DNA of 64,000 nt from Dendrophyllia cribrosa (GCA_024195265.1 JAJLRJ010000004.1:30996785-31060784), one strand, 5' to 3'; counted from the first letter of the stretch, positions 26,465 through 39,800 are shown. Notes: generated by a model from the sequence alone, not told the origin. Program-made: numbers and translations.

Positions 26465-28025
26465 TCTGCGCTTTAACTCCCACGATTGTCAAAAATCGAA
26501 ATTTAAGAAAAATCCCAAATTCCATTTTGTAAACTATTGAAAAACAAATTGTACCTTGCAAAAGTACTGCTGAAGAGGTTTCATTTGAATGGTCATACCA
26601 TAGGATTTCGTCCACAGACTCAAACGTTAGAACAAATGGTACCATGCAAAAGTACTGCTGTAGAGGTTTCATTTGAATGGTCACACCATAGGATTTCATC
26701 AACAAACTCAAAAGTTAGAACTACACTACATGTCTCCATAATTGACTCTGGAAGTGAAAGAGTGCCCTCTTTTTTTTCCCAAGGCATTCCTTGTTCTGCT
26801 CTTTCTTTTTTCCTACTATTTAATCGCTCATCTGTCATTTTTTTAAAGGTAAAGCTTGTGGGAATCAGCAATTACGACATTGTTGATGGGAAGAGCACAC
26901 CCATCCTTGGACTGGTTTGGAGCATTATTTTGCGATTCCAGGTAAGTATTCAGTAGTTCTCTTAAAAATGTCCTCAGCTATTTTATCCGGGGATTTATAT
27001 AACAATAATATTCGATTGAGACCCTATGTGCTCAGCTGGGATGATAAAGATTCGATTGAGTAACACAGACAAGTCACCTTTCTTTAATTTCCATTTTCTT
27101 AGCTCTATTTATGTAATGGTAAATCAACTGAATACATTTCTTAATTGACCATTTTGCTGTTGTGTGCATTAAGTACCCTGAAGATTGCGTGAAAATGAGG
27201 CTGGAATTGACTGTCTTTTTTATTATTCATATGTAAATCCTAGTTAGGATATAATCACTGATTTACAAATAAAAAGTATTGAGTTTTATATCATGATCAG
27301 GTAAGGTTAAATTCAGCCTTACTTTCACTCAAAGGCCAAGGTCACTAAGCAGACGGCTGTAAATTGGGCTACTGTGTGTGACAAAAGCACGCGGGAAATA
27401 AAGAATATGTCCTTACGACTCGGCTGTGTCTCGTGCTTTTGGAACTTCTGGAATGTTCAAAGTTATTTCCGTGCACAAGATATGAAGTGCTACATGAACG
27501 CTCACCTGTTTGTTAACCGCTTACCAGGTTCAAGGCGTGATGGAACAGACTGACTCAGACAGCAGCGTCAAAGATTTTCATGTTGAGAAAAAACTTCTTA
27601 ATTGGTGCGAGAACGCTCTTGATGGGTAAGAAAATAGTAAATATCGTTAATTTAATGATGGTAAAAGGCTGCCAACTCTAAAGAAACGATTGTCGTTACT
27701 TTGGGAACTGTATATGATATCATGATATACTGGCAAAGACTTAACTAGTACAGTCAACTCCCGCTTTTAGGGACCATGCTTTGGTGTCCATAAAACAGAC
27801 AGTCTGTAATTTGCCACGCCAGAAACTTCAGGGAGACTGAGCTCTAGCTTTCGGCACTAGGCTTTCTGGGATTGTTTGGGTTACCAGTGTTAGTTAAGAC
27901 AGGTTTTCCAAAGGCAACCATAAACCAATCATAGCTCATATGGGTTACTCTTATAGTCCCAGGAAGATCAGTGACGTGTCCCCACAATTTATGGAGTAGC
28001 AAATCAGAGAGAGAGAGAGAGAGAA

Positions 28026-28057
<32 letters not shown>

Positions 28058-31000
28058 GGGGGGGGACGAAGGAGTAAATAGGGGGTGGGGGAGAGTTGGG
28101 CTGATTTTAACAAGTCGGCCCTCGTAACTCGATAAGTTTCCCATGACAAAACTAGTGAACTCGAATCAATGTCCATAATACCTAACAGGGTTGACTGTAT
28201 TTGAGAGAATAGTTACAGTAATGTCATTTTGAGTCCCGAAGGATCGACCCATTAAGGGGTCTGGTGTTTAACTCCGCAAAATTAAAAAAGAAAACCATGC
28301 AGAAGACAAAATTGCTTGTCAAGGATAAAAATGGCTGGTCTTTGACATCTCGATAGCCTGGAAAATGGACAGCAGATCGGCTTTTATCTACATAACTGAC
28401 TGTCTAAACTTTGCACCTTAGTGACAACAGTTTCTTTTTTAAGTGCCATGTGTCTACCTATTCGAAAGGTTGTTAGACTATAAATTGCCTCTGAACATTT
28501 CATCACTTTCAGATATGATGAAGTTAAACTTAAGGACTTCACAACGAGTTGGAGAGACGGACTGGCCTTCAACGCCGTCATCCATACTCACAAGTGAGTA
28601 GTAACCTGCATTATAAGTAGTGTGAGTATTGTATTGTACGCATTGTATATAAGTAGAGTATTGTATTGTAAGTAATGTTTACTACATGAGCAGGAGTGTT
28701 GTATCGGCCTATAGAACGTTTTCACTCACGTGACCTTCAGTCCCGTGGGACTCAAATGACAAAGACCGTGGCAGCCATGTTGGTGTTCCTAACAAAAGAA
28801 GTTAATTAAAATTCTTTTGTACGGGAACACCAATATGGCGGCTATGACGTCAAGTGAAAACGCTCTATACAATCACGAGCCGAAGGCGAGTGAATGTATA
28901 GTGCCGATACAACACGGACGCGAATGTAGTAATGTTTACTACATGAGCGGCAGGGACCGCGGAGCACACTTTAAAGTGGTAAGGCTAATTTTGTGGTGGT
29001 ATCATGTAAACAAATGTAGAGCCATAAGAGGGAACCGGAGTGAACTCGCCCCGGCGCGAAAGTCGCCCCGGTGTCATGTAAACACCCGCTAATATAGGGC
29101 GCTATGTCAAGGACGCGCGCCCTTTGTATAAACGGGCGCCCGCTACGCAGGCTAAGTGAGTACTAGAATTGGTAGCTTCACACTACAAGCTTAGTATGCC
29201 TCAAGCAAGAGCTGAAAGGCTGTAAATTTGTCCAAAATGTGCTCTTTTGCGTCTTTTGTATATCACGAAAATACGAAAACTAACACTGGGAAAATAACGG
29301 GGATTAGGAATAGGTACAATGTTTTATATCCATGTTGTAGCGTTAGGAAATGTTAATTTCCTAATAATATACATGAAAAAATTACTCAATTTTGATTGGC
29401 TAAGGGCAGTGCAGTTCAAGTGTAACACCAGTGCAAAAAGTGTAACACCAATAAAAACAATCGATGCAAAAATGTTTTGCAAAACTCTAATAATGTATAA
29501 TTATTAATAAGTAATCATAAGTAATCATGCGGTTTTCTCGTTCGATTTGGGATTAATTTGCACTTGTGAGTTTTTCAAAAAGCTCAGATTGCACGAGACG
29601 CTTTACAGTATACAAACAACACTATTTCTTTTTTGCCCCTTGTTCGAGGGAAACTGAAGACCGCTTTCTTTCATTACATGACTGAGCTAAATATTCACCA
29701 TCTTTATGTTTATTAACATTTTATATTTTAGGCCTGAGCTGTTTCGATTTGAGAGCCTTTTGGAAAATGACAACCGCACCAATCTCGACCACGCCTTTAC
29801 CGTGGCTAATGAGGAGTTCTCGGTCCCCAAGCTCCTTGATCCGGCAGGTGAGAGAATGTCATCCACTAAAACACTTAAGCCCGGTTTTCATTCGTCGGGA
29901 AAAAGATCCCAGATGATCGGGATTTCGCTGTTTCCCGACCGTCTCAGATTTTGCCGACTGATGAAAACACGAAATCGTAGACATCCTCGATCATCTGGAA
30001 TGGTCGCGGATGTATCGCGAAAATCGGGAGCGTTTCTATTTTCCCGATGCGTCGGCGATCATTCCCGACTTGTGAAAACATAAATTGCGAATTGGCAAAC
30101 GCATGCACTCAGAAATCGGTATAGCGGACTTTAGCCACGGTATATTTCATCATTGCCGATTTTACCGTCATTCTATTCGATATCGGGAACATCTGGGACG
30201 GTCGGGAAACAACATAATCCTCGCTCGTCTGGGATTTTCCAGGATTTAGCTCTCTCGAAATATAAATTCTCCTCAATCATTTACTTACATGTTTGGTGAA
30301 AAGGGTTATTTGCCGTCTTGTTGTAGGCGGCCAAAATGTATACTTTTTTTTCTAATTAATGAAAGTGATGTTTTGACCCTTTCATTCCCAGAATCAATTA
30401 TGGAAACATGTAGTGTAGTTCTAACTTTTGAGTCTCTCAATGTAATCCTATGGTGTGACCATTCAAATGAAACCTCTTCGGCATTACTTTTGCATGGTAC
30501 CACTTGTTTTTCAATATTTTACAAAATGAAATTTGGAATGTTTCTTTCATTTTGATATTTGGCACTTTAGGGAAAATTTTCGAAAATCATTTAAACCTTT
30601 AAATAGCGTGCATCATATTGCACGCTATACTCTAATTTAAATTGTAACGTCCTAGTTTACCCATAGTCATTATTTGTAATACCCTGAAGAAGAAAGGCCG
30701 TGCCTTTTGAAATATTGGATAAATTACATTTTTATATTCCTTCACTGTCGAATCAGCCTTGCTTTTTTTCGTTTAAACCTTTCATTGCCCAGAGTCATAT
30801 TGTGAAAAACAAGGAATTAAATTGAATGCAGACAGAAGCCTCACTATAGTTTGTCTCTTTTATGATATGAATGCTAATGAAAAAGTTAAAAGAATTACAT
30901 TTGTCCGATTTACTAAGCAATTTACAAGCCCTTCGTTCGTTCAAGCAATTATCCGCCGGTACAACAGGACGAAATAACTCTCTCCATTTTCAACATCGTT

Positions 31001-34000
31001 TTTAACACCCTCCGTTTTCGAACTTAAGTATCTACGTCACTAGACGCCCTTACTGAACTGTATATACACTTCATTGACAAAGACTTGATGTTTTAAAGTG
31101 CTAACTTACCTTTTTTGTCAGCTCCCGTTTTCTGTCGATGCTCCTTCCGCGGCCTAAGAAATCTTTGGTGCGAGGTTGTTTTTTTAAATAGTAAAAAAAA
31201 CTTAATGCTTTTTGTTGCGCCGGATGCGAACTCACGTTGATTAAGTTTCAAAACGTTCATTACGAGCATACTCCAATTAAAGGCATAACAATGAACAGTT
31301 TAGTTTGCATCACAAAATGCGCCGATTGAGCCTTTAACTCCCAAAACTGCCAAACATCAAAATTAAAAAAAATACCAAATTTTATTTTCTAAAATGTTGA
31401 CAAAAAAATGATACCATGCAAAAGTATTGCCGAATAGGTTTCGTTTGAATGGTCGCACCCGGGATTTCGTCGACAGACTCAAAAATTAGAACTACACTAC
31501 ATGTCTCCATTATTGACTCTGGGAGTGAAAGGGGTAAAGGTCGCAATTTGGTTGCCAGAATTTTTAACATGAGACCACCAAAGAGGAACTTTTGATCAAC
31601 TATCTTAAGATATGTTTATTCAGTTGGCATTCCCGATACCCGTGAAAAGTGAAAACTGCAGTCTACGCAAGGAAATAAAAATATACTTCACATGGAACGT
31701 TTAACACGCAAGACTTACTTTAGGAAATCATTGCCGGTTTGTATAAATGGATTTGTCAGGGGAACGTAATCTAAGAACTAAAAGCTTGCCGACATGAAAA
31801 CTACTTCCTAAATTTTCAGTGTCAGTGTCGTTAAAGGTAAACACTTGCATTAGTTTAAAGACAGAACGGCATTCTTTGAATTCACAAAAGATGTCAACTT
31901 CTAAAAGCTTTCTAAATTGTGCTTGCTTTTTAATTAATTGACGTTTCAAATTTGCGTAAAAAGGATCAGACTGCCGGATAGGCCTGTTTGTGTGAACTTA
32001 AAATGAAAAGTTTAAAAAAGGAACTTTAGAATGTTTTTTTTTTATTATTATTCTCATTCGCTTCAGAGAGAAAGACATTTCTGTCATGTGTCATGAAAGC
32101 AAACAAGACACAAATTAGTTTTAGAAGAATCTGGCAAAGTCGAATTTTAAAAGCACGCTGATTCAAAGCTTCCCAGGTTACAAAAACACGGCGAATTGGT
32201 TTACAGGAAAACACTTATTGATTCCGCAATATATAAACAGACTTGAGCAAATTGCAAAAATAATAGATGTATTGGTATCAAAAATATCACGGTCACAAGA
32301 TTTACAGTAAAGATTTTAAAACAAAACGCAAACTATACGAATTGTGAAAAGCTATTTGGGTGTAATTTATTCTAAGTTCTAAGTTCTAAATGAGAATAGT
32401 AATGGAATTGCACTTTATTGCGCAAATTCCTAAAATAGTATATTGGAAAAATAACCTTCGAGCAACAACTCAACGAAACGTGGTCGGCATCCTTCTAACC
32501 TCCTTCCCGCGGTCTTCTTCTTTCTGTTCCTTCCCCGAGGGAGGGAGATAAAGGGACCCTGGGAACGAGGTTCAGCAGTGATCCAGCGGTCAAACTTGTG
32601 ACGCATGTGCGCTTCTCGCCAATATGTTGCTGGAAATGTTTAAGGAGGCTAGCTCACCATTTTAAGAGCCAATGTTACCAACGGTCAAACATTCGCCGGC
32701 AACTGGCGAAAAATGGATTTCGCTTATATTCTCAACTTAGGTAGGCCCTTATGTGAAACAAATCACTGCGTAGTCAGTTTGGCTAAATATCGATTTTTTT
32801 CAGAGAAAATCGATAATAACTGAATACCGCCAAAATGCCACTTTAGGGACTCAAAATTTATGCCGAGTTTGGAAGCTTCGCGTGAAAAAATAAAGCACTC
32901 TAAAGGGACAATACTTGTCAAATCGTAGAGAATGACATCAAAAAGGTACATTGAAGGTGATTTTAGCGCTTTGTGTCCTTTAATTTACAAAGTGTAATTA
33001 ATTTTACTTGACACACTTTTAACTCGTTTAAAAATAGGTCAAACTCATCGTTGAATTTAAACATGAGCGAAGTGAAATAATTGGTCAAAAATTTGGTATG
33101 TGAAAGATGAAGGGATGTTCTTTTGGATCCCAGAAGGAATTTTTGGGGAAATGATCAAGCGCGATGCTTTCGAATTTCAAAGTTGCTTAAAATTCGTTAA
33201 TTCAACTGAGCACGCAGAATCGATTTTATCAGCGTTATGTAAATATCTCGCGCTAAGGTTTAATTCTTCCCCATTTAAAGTTCAAATATTTCAAATTTAA
33301 AACATGTAATGCTTACCTTGATGCTGCTGAAACATTTTTATGAGTGTTGAAGTCTTTGTAATCTTCCTTCATGAAAAAACTCAAGCCCGCCGCGAGATTT
33401 ATATACTGTGAAGCGATTTCTCGTGTACAAATCAAGTAATTTACCCGTTTTGAAGTGACGATTTTTTTCACCCGTTTTTAAATACAGGCCAGTGTCAAGT
33501 GCTTAACCCAAGTAGGTTTTACTTCTTAACAGTTTGGAATTGAAAAGCAGAAGGCGATCGATCGATTATTTAGGTAAGCGAAAAGTCGTTATCACAAAAT
33601 CATCTGTTTGTTGCCTTGTGGAATGTAGCTAATTAATTCAGAAGAGCGCCAATTTGCGGTTAAAACTTTAAGTCTGAAGCTTCGAAATTTAAAACTATAA
33701 AGGACAAGAAAATGCTCAGCCGATCTTTTGGCACGTTGGTCGAAGTGTTAATGTTTTTTATCATTGTAATATTGACGTTAAATAGCAGCCTGTTAACCTG
33801 ACAGCTAAAAAATATAGTTGCGTGACAGAGTATATCACTTCCGGGCCGGAAGCATTTATGTTCAGTTTGCTTTTGTTTTCTTTGTACTTTTTAAATTTCC
33901 CTATTCTTGTCTTGTTATTGTTGTTTTTAAGGAAACACAAAATCATATGAAAACAAAATTCATGCCATATAAAACTGCACTATTATTCTGCAATCTGAAC

Positions 34001-36796
34001 ACAGTGTGTAGTCTGGCTGGAATGGTGGAAGGGTGTGGCGGGGGGGGGGGGGGGGGGGGGGGGGGCGTTGGCTCGAAGATTGACCAAGGCAAGGAGCGAA
34101 AATATTGCGAGGGCCGCGCACTTCCGGTGTTTTACTTCCCCCCAGTAAACTTATTAATAAAAATAGTGATTACGAATAGGGATTAAATATTAGATTAATA
34201 ACTTTATTATAGTCATAAACGATAATTATTGATTTTTTTTTAATAAAAAATAGGGTTGAGCAACTTTTATATATAGGGGTATTGAATGGTCCCTTAAAAT
34301 TTTCGTAAAATGTGGCCTTTGCTCAATTTGTTCGCAAAATTTAGACCAGTGCTCGCTTGCTTGTGCTCGCAAAATTTTTGCAATTGCTCGCATTCTCGTT
34401 AAAATTTGCTGATTGCTCGAAATTTCATAAATCGTCATTTGTAGCACGGTTTCTTGGTGCAGAAATAAATGTAAAATAAAAGAAATAAATGGAAATGGAT
34501 GTATCCGCCATTTCAAGGAAGCGAAAGCAACCATATATTCACCTTCTAGAGGATTTGGTAGGCAGATGTACATGTAGTCAGTGCAGAGAGAATAAGTGAG
34601 GTAAATTTCTACGGCAAGTCTAAACCGGCAATTTTCCAGCGGTACCGTGAATTCAAATTTCACCACCCCTTCGAGCAATATATATTTGGCAGGTACTTGA
34701 TCTTAAACTTTTCGTGAAATAGGTACAAAAACATCTGTTTATCCAATAAGAAATTTCGAATAACCAGCGTGCATACGGTTATACGCGCACATACTGCTGT
34801 GAAATAAAAAAACGTCCAGATCTTTCCTTTTTTCTCGGCAAAAGAACAAACTTTAGTACGTGACCTGATGTAAGTAGCACCGATACTTTTTTAATTTTTT
34901 TGCATGTACTTTGTATAACTATTTGCAGCCCAGAGATGGGTGATGTCGCAGCTCTTAGAAGGTCTCACACCATTGGCTTGATACACTTAGACCTAACAAT
35001 AGGACAAACAACACAACAATGGACCCTTACCCTAAAAACAATTACAGCTGTGTTTTACAAGGCCAATGAAAATAGAGGCTTCTAAGAGCTGCGACCCTAC
35101 CGCCAGAGATCAGTTTCCCGCGATAACGGAGTACCCGAATAGAAAACTACCGCTCTAATTACTGCGTGGGAATGGGTGTGAAACGTCCTGTAGTATGTTA
35201 AATACGACAAATTACGGTATTCCAGAGAAAAAAGTTGCGTTATTTTAGAACTTTATCAATATTTCTCTGTATAAGATGACTCAGATAGTTGCGCCCGAGA
35301 CTCGTCGACACTGCCTCTAGCAGGCCGGCTAGTGATAAACGTAATTTATTTACAGTGCTGCTACTGTTACCGGGGTCACCTCGACAAAGTTAATCAATCA
35401 CAAAGCAAAACGGGAACAATATATTCCAACATTTTTAAGTTAAAATTTCTTTGTTGTGTGCTCGACATTTCATTATTCAAGTCGCAAATTTTGGAATCTA
35501 TTGTTCCCGTTCTGTTTTGTGATTGGTTAAGGTTGTCTAGGTGGCCCCGGTAACAGTAGCAGCACTGTAATACACAAAAAGGCAGTTTGGATACATTGAA
35601 TATAGAAATATGTATACACTGTATCTGCGTGCGACTAACCTCGCGCCGCCATATAGTAGAAGCGTTAAGCAAATGTAAATGTGAAGTGAGTGAGGGTGTT
35701 TCAGGGCGTGCATGGCTTATGCACGAGGATTCATGTTTATCACCTCTCTAGGCGATTTTCTGAAAAAAAAAAAAAAGCATGTTTTGAACCCGTTTTACAG
35801 TCTAGAGCTAGACTGCGAGCTATCGCCCCTTTTCCCTCACATCCGATAATGCGCGAATTATAAAATTAATATGCAAATTACGAAAAAAACGAAAACGGTT
35901 TGCTTCGTCTCGCGGACTTCTCGTGCCAAAAAAGGCAGCATGAGAAAAAGACTGCTCGCAGCCTAGCCTAGAGAAGAGTACGGTTTTTTGCATCCATGAC
36001 AGCCCGCAACGGTTCTAGCGCAACAATAGATAATGAGAAATAAAGAATCACCAATGATATACAGGGATATCGAATGGTCTTTGCGAGCATGCGAGCATTG
36101 TTTTTTCTTGCGAGCACGAGCAGTCATCAAATTTCTCTTGCGAGCAACGAGCACTTTAGAAAAAGCAACAAGCGAGCAGCGAGCACTTCGTAAATTTGCA
36201 ATACTTTATTAGCTTGTATCATTATAATGACAAATTTCATTTCTGAGAGCCACCTCTCCCCCGGGCATCTCCCATTTTATTCAAATCAGAATTTATATGC
36301 CCCATCCTTTCAATCTCTCGACGCCCTGTGATCTATTGCTCTCTGTAAGTCTTCCTATTGAATAGTATATTTGATGGCATTTGACAGAACATTTATTTCT
36401 GCACCAAGAAACCTACAAATGACGATTTATGAAATTTCGAGCAATCGGCAAATTTTAACGAGAATGCGAGCAATTGCAAAACTTTGCGAGCACAAGCAAG
36501 CGAGCACTGGTCTAAATTTTGCGAGCAAATTGAGCAAAGGCCACATTTTGCGAGCACTTGAAAATTTTAAGGGACCATTCGATACCCCTATATATAAAAG
36601 TTGCTCAACCCTATTTTTTATTTAAAAAAATCAGTAGTTATCGTTTATGACTATAATAAAGTTATTACTATAATTTTTAATCCCTATTCGTAATCACTAT
36701 TTTTATTAATAAGTTTACAGGGGGGAAGCAAAACACCGGAAGTGCGCGGCCCTCGCAATATTTTCGCTCCTTGCCTTGGTCAATCTTCGAGCCAAC

Positions 36797-36847
<51 letters not shown>

Positions 36848-39800
36848 CCACACCCTTCCACCATTCCAGCCAGACTACACACTGTGTTCCCCCCCCCCCC
36901 CCCCCGCCACACCCTTCCACCATTCCAGCCAGACTACACACTGTGTTCAGATTGCAGAACAATAGTGCAGTTTTATATGGCATGAAGTTTGTTTTCATAT
37001 GATTTTGTGTTTCCTTAAAAATAAGAATAACAAGACAAGAATAGGGAAATTAAAGTACAAAGAAAACAAAAGCAAACTGAACATAAATGCTTCCGGCCCG
37101 GAAGTGATATACTCTGTCACGCAACTATATTTTTTAGCTGTCAGGTTAACAGGCTGCTATTTAACGTCAATATTACAATGATAAAAAACATTAACACTTC
37201 GACCAACGTGCCAAAAGATCGGCTGAGCATTTTCTTGTCCTTTATAGTTTTAAATTTCGAAGCTTCAGACTTAAAGTTTTAACCGCAAATTGGCGCTCTT
37301 CTGAATTAATTAGCTACATTCCACAAGGCAACAAACAGATGATTTTGTGATAACGACTTTTCGCTTACCTAAATAATCGATCGATCGCCTTCTGCTTTTC
37401 AATTCCAAACTGTTAAGAAGTAAAACCTACTTGGGTTAAGCACTTGACACTGGCCTGTATTTAAAAACGGGTGAAAAAAATCGTCACTTCAAAACGGGTA
37501 AATTACTTGATTTGTACACGAGAAATCGCTTCACAGAAAATAAATCTCGCGGCGGGCTTGAGTTTTTTCATGAAGGAAGATTACAAAGACTTCAACACTC
37601 ATAAAAATGTTTCAGCAGCATCAAGGTAAGCATTATATGTTTTAAATTTGAAATATTTGAACTTTAAATGGGGAAGAATTAAACCTTAGCGCGAGATATT
37701 TACATAACGCTGATAAGATCGATTCTGCGTGCTCAGTTGAATTAACGAATTTTAAGCAACTTTGAAATTCGAAAGCATCGCGCTGGTTCATTTCCCCAAA
37801 AATTCCTTCTGGGATCCAAAAGAGCATCCCTTCATCTTTCAAATACCAAATTTTTGACCAATTATTTCGCTTCGCTCATGTTTAAATTCAGCGATGAGTT
37901 TGACCTATTTTTAAACGAGTTAAAAGTGTGTCAAGTAAAATTAATTACACTTTGTAAATTAAAGGACACAAAGCGCTAAAATCACCTTCAATGTACCTTT
38001 TCGATGTCATTCTCTAAGATTTGACAGGTATTGTCCCTTTAGAGTGCTTTATTTTTTCACGCGAAGCTTCCAAACTCGGCATAAATTTTGAGTTCCTAAA
38101 GTGGCATTTTGGCGGTATTCAGTTATTATCGATTTTCTCTGAAACAAATCGATATTTAGCCAAAGTGACTATGCAGTGATTTGTTTCACATAAGGGCCTA
38201 CCTAAGTTGAGAATATAAGCGAAATCCATTTTTTTTCGATTGCCAGAAATTTTTGAAATTGTTTGATTTTTGGTAACATGCGCTCTTAAGTGTTACTTTA
38301 AAAGGCCGAAAAGACATATTACATTAGTGGTTACCCAAAGATAATGGTTCAGTTTTGTTTACGATTATTTTATCATTTCTCTACTGGTGAACGCAAGTGT
38401 CTTAGGCTGGAGATGGGAAGGATGGAAGTGGATCACCTTGTCAATTTGTATCTTGGAAAACTCGCTAAAACTCTGATGATGGTTTATTCTCTCTTCGCAA
38501 ATTTACTTGATATCTTCCTCATATTGTCTTTAAGCATTCATTCATAGTGTCTTTAAGCATTTCGTGTACAGTGGAACCTCGATTTAACGAACCTCTCTAT
38601 ATAACGAAGTCCTCGGTATAACGAACGATATTCTTTAGCCCGGCAAAATTATAAGTAAAATGTATGGAACAGAACCTCGATATAACGATATCCTCGTTAT
38701 TACGAACACATTCGAATAAATGTCAACGCACGACAAAAGATAAATGCGGAACAGACCAACAGTGACGGTGCTATAGGGCAAAGGTATAACCTGTACAGTT
38801 TTCCAGTGCCGTAGTTATGTTTATAGTGTACTGTAGCTTCATACAGGCATTAAAGTGCAAATGTTATTTGTTAAGATCCGGAAATACGTAACGCCGTTAC
38901 AAAACAATTTAAGAGCGTAAATGTTGAAATGGAAATAAACAATAATAGCTACAGCAGACGACAAAAGTCTTTCGGACACTTTGGTCTTAGTTTTACTTAA
39001 AATGGCCCCTTCTCCAAAATAATGTTCCACAGGGAACTACTTTTGAACGGGAAAATTTGCATTGCGTTGGTGGAGGAGAGAGTTTTATAGAATTCCATTT
39101 GGCAATGTAGATTCAACGGGGCCACAAAACGTTTGGCGGATAATTAGTTAGCAATTTTCAAACGAACTAAAGGCGAAGGAGCATGTAAGCAGTTTGTATG
39201 ATATCTCGTTCTCAATCGAACAACGGTCCACCTACAATTTCCGGTAAACGACCACTTTTTCTGATCTTTAGCCTGTCGCACCTAGGAGATTGAACTCGAT
39301 GTTTGCCACGGTATGTTTGTTTGATTGGTTTCTGTATCTTTTTTATATAAGATATCGACGTGGATAAACCTGACAAGAAGCTGGTCATTATGTACCTGAC
39401 GAGTTTATATCACGGCCTGAGAGAATACTCACCGCACGGAGGAAGAAAGAGAAGAAAACTAGACGTGAGTTTAATTCAGTTTATACATTTAAACCCCCTT
39501 TACTTAGATAGTGCAAAGCTTGTTCTAGCGCGGTGATTTAGTGGTTAGCACATCGGACAACCTGAAGGTCGGTGGTCGGTGCCTGCCGTCGTGCTGTTTC
39601 CATACTTTTGCCTGGAGGGTGGGGGTACTCAACAAAGTTTTGTATGGGCATGCTCCGCCTCGAGGTCCAAACCCTTTACCCTTTTTATTTACCGTTTTTG
39701 ACAGAAAAGGAAACCCTTTCATATGCCTAGTTGACTTACATCCATGGTATATGTTGTAATGACAAAGGAAAAACAAAAGAAGCGTTTTTGGCTAACATTT

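Larger units (their letters stand above)
32660..34478 (+). repeat. left arm of the large inverted repeat
   Basis: It contains an open frame at 33100-33300 ([18 protein letters not shown]...) that is also open in the right arm, a TATA plus short ORF on the minus strand (33317-33405), a 28-base-class poly-G run (about 34039-34066), and GCTCGC words at its inner end. Confidence 0.8.
32660..38300. mobile_element. imperfect inverted repeat of about 5.6 kb (foldback-like)
   Basis: The left arm (about 32660-34478) and right arm (about 36380-38300) are reverse complements at high identity over about 1.8 kb, separated by about 1.9 kb of unrelated sequence. Checks along the arms: GCTTATATTCTCAACTTAGG (left outer) answers CCTAAGTTGAGAATATAAGC (right outer); the poly-G at 34038 answers the poly-C at 36798; the inner ends share CATAAATCGTCATTTGTAG. 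No transposase was found. It may be a foldback element, two copies of one repeat in opposite orientation, or an inverted duplication. Confidence 0.85.
36380..38300 (-). repeat. right arm of the large inverted repeat
   Basis: The reverse complement of 32660-34478. It differs by two long poly-C runs flanking a duplicated 43-bp block (36847-36889 and 36906-36948, GCCACACCCTTCCACCATTC...) and by scattered substitutions. Confidence 0.8.
29848..39351 (+). other. dystrophin-like intron 8, 9.5 kb, with a large inverted repeat
   Basis: The largest internal intron. It holds a GTTTTC-rich element (29878-30245), MITE family A copies (30374 and 31331), and the inverted-repeat structure 32660-38300. Stretches 31570-32650 and 38720-39340 show nothing recognisable. 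Confidence 0.7.

Noticed and set aside
26209..26532. 107-codon frame containing [12 protein letters not shown]
   Set aside because: Translation of a (GCTT)n microsatellite.
27844..28176. 110-codon polyproline frame on the minus strand
   Set aside because: Produced by the poly-G/(GA)n tract in a Tigger-like element.
23997..29847. alternative assignment of the CH domains to dystonin/MACF, beta-spectrin or nesprin
   Set aside because: [34 protein letters not shown] and the exon sizes fit dystrophin/utrophin better. Not fully excluded because the C-terminus is not in the window.
31728..32214. minus-strand frames of 62-73 codons in intron 8
   Set aside because: No flanking splice sites in phase, no second exon, no known domain.
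36742..37002. several overlapping polyproline/polyglycine frames
   Set aside because: All are translations of the poly-C runs in the right arm of the inverted repeat.
39528..39605. a functional tRNA gene
   Set aside because: The A-box-like start is followed by a decayed B box and no closing acceptor stem; it fits a SINE head.
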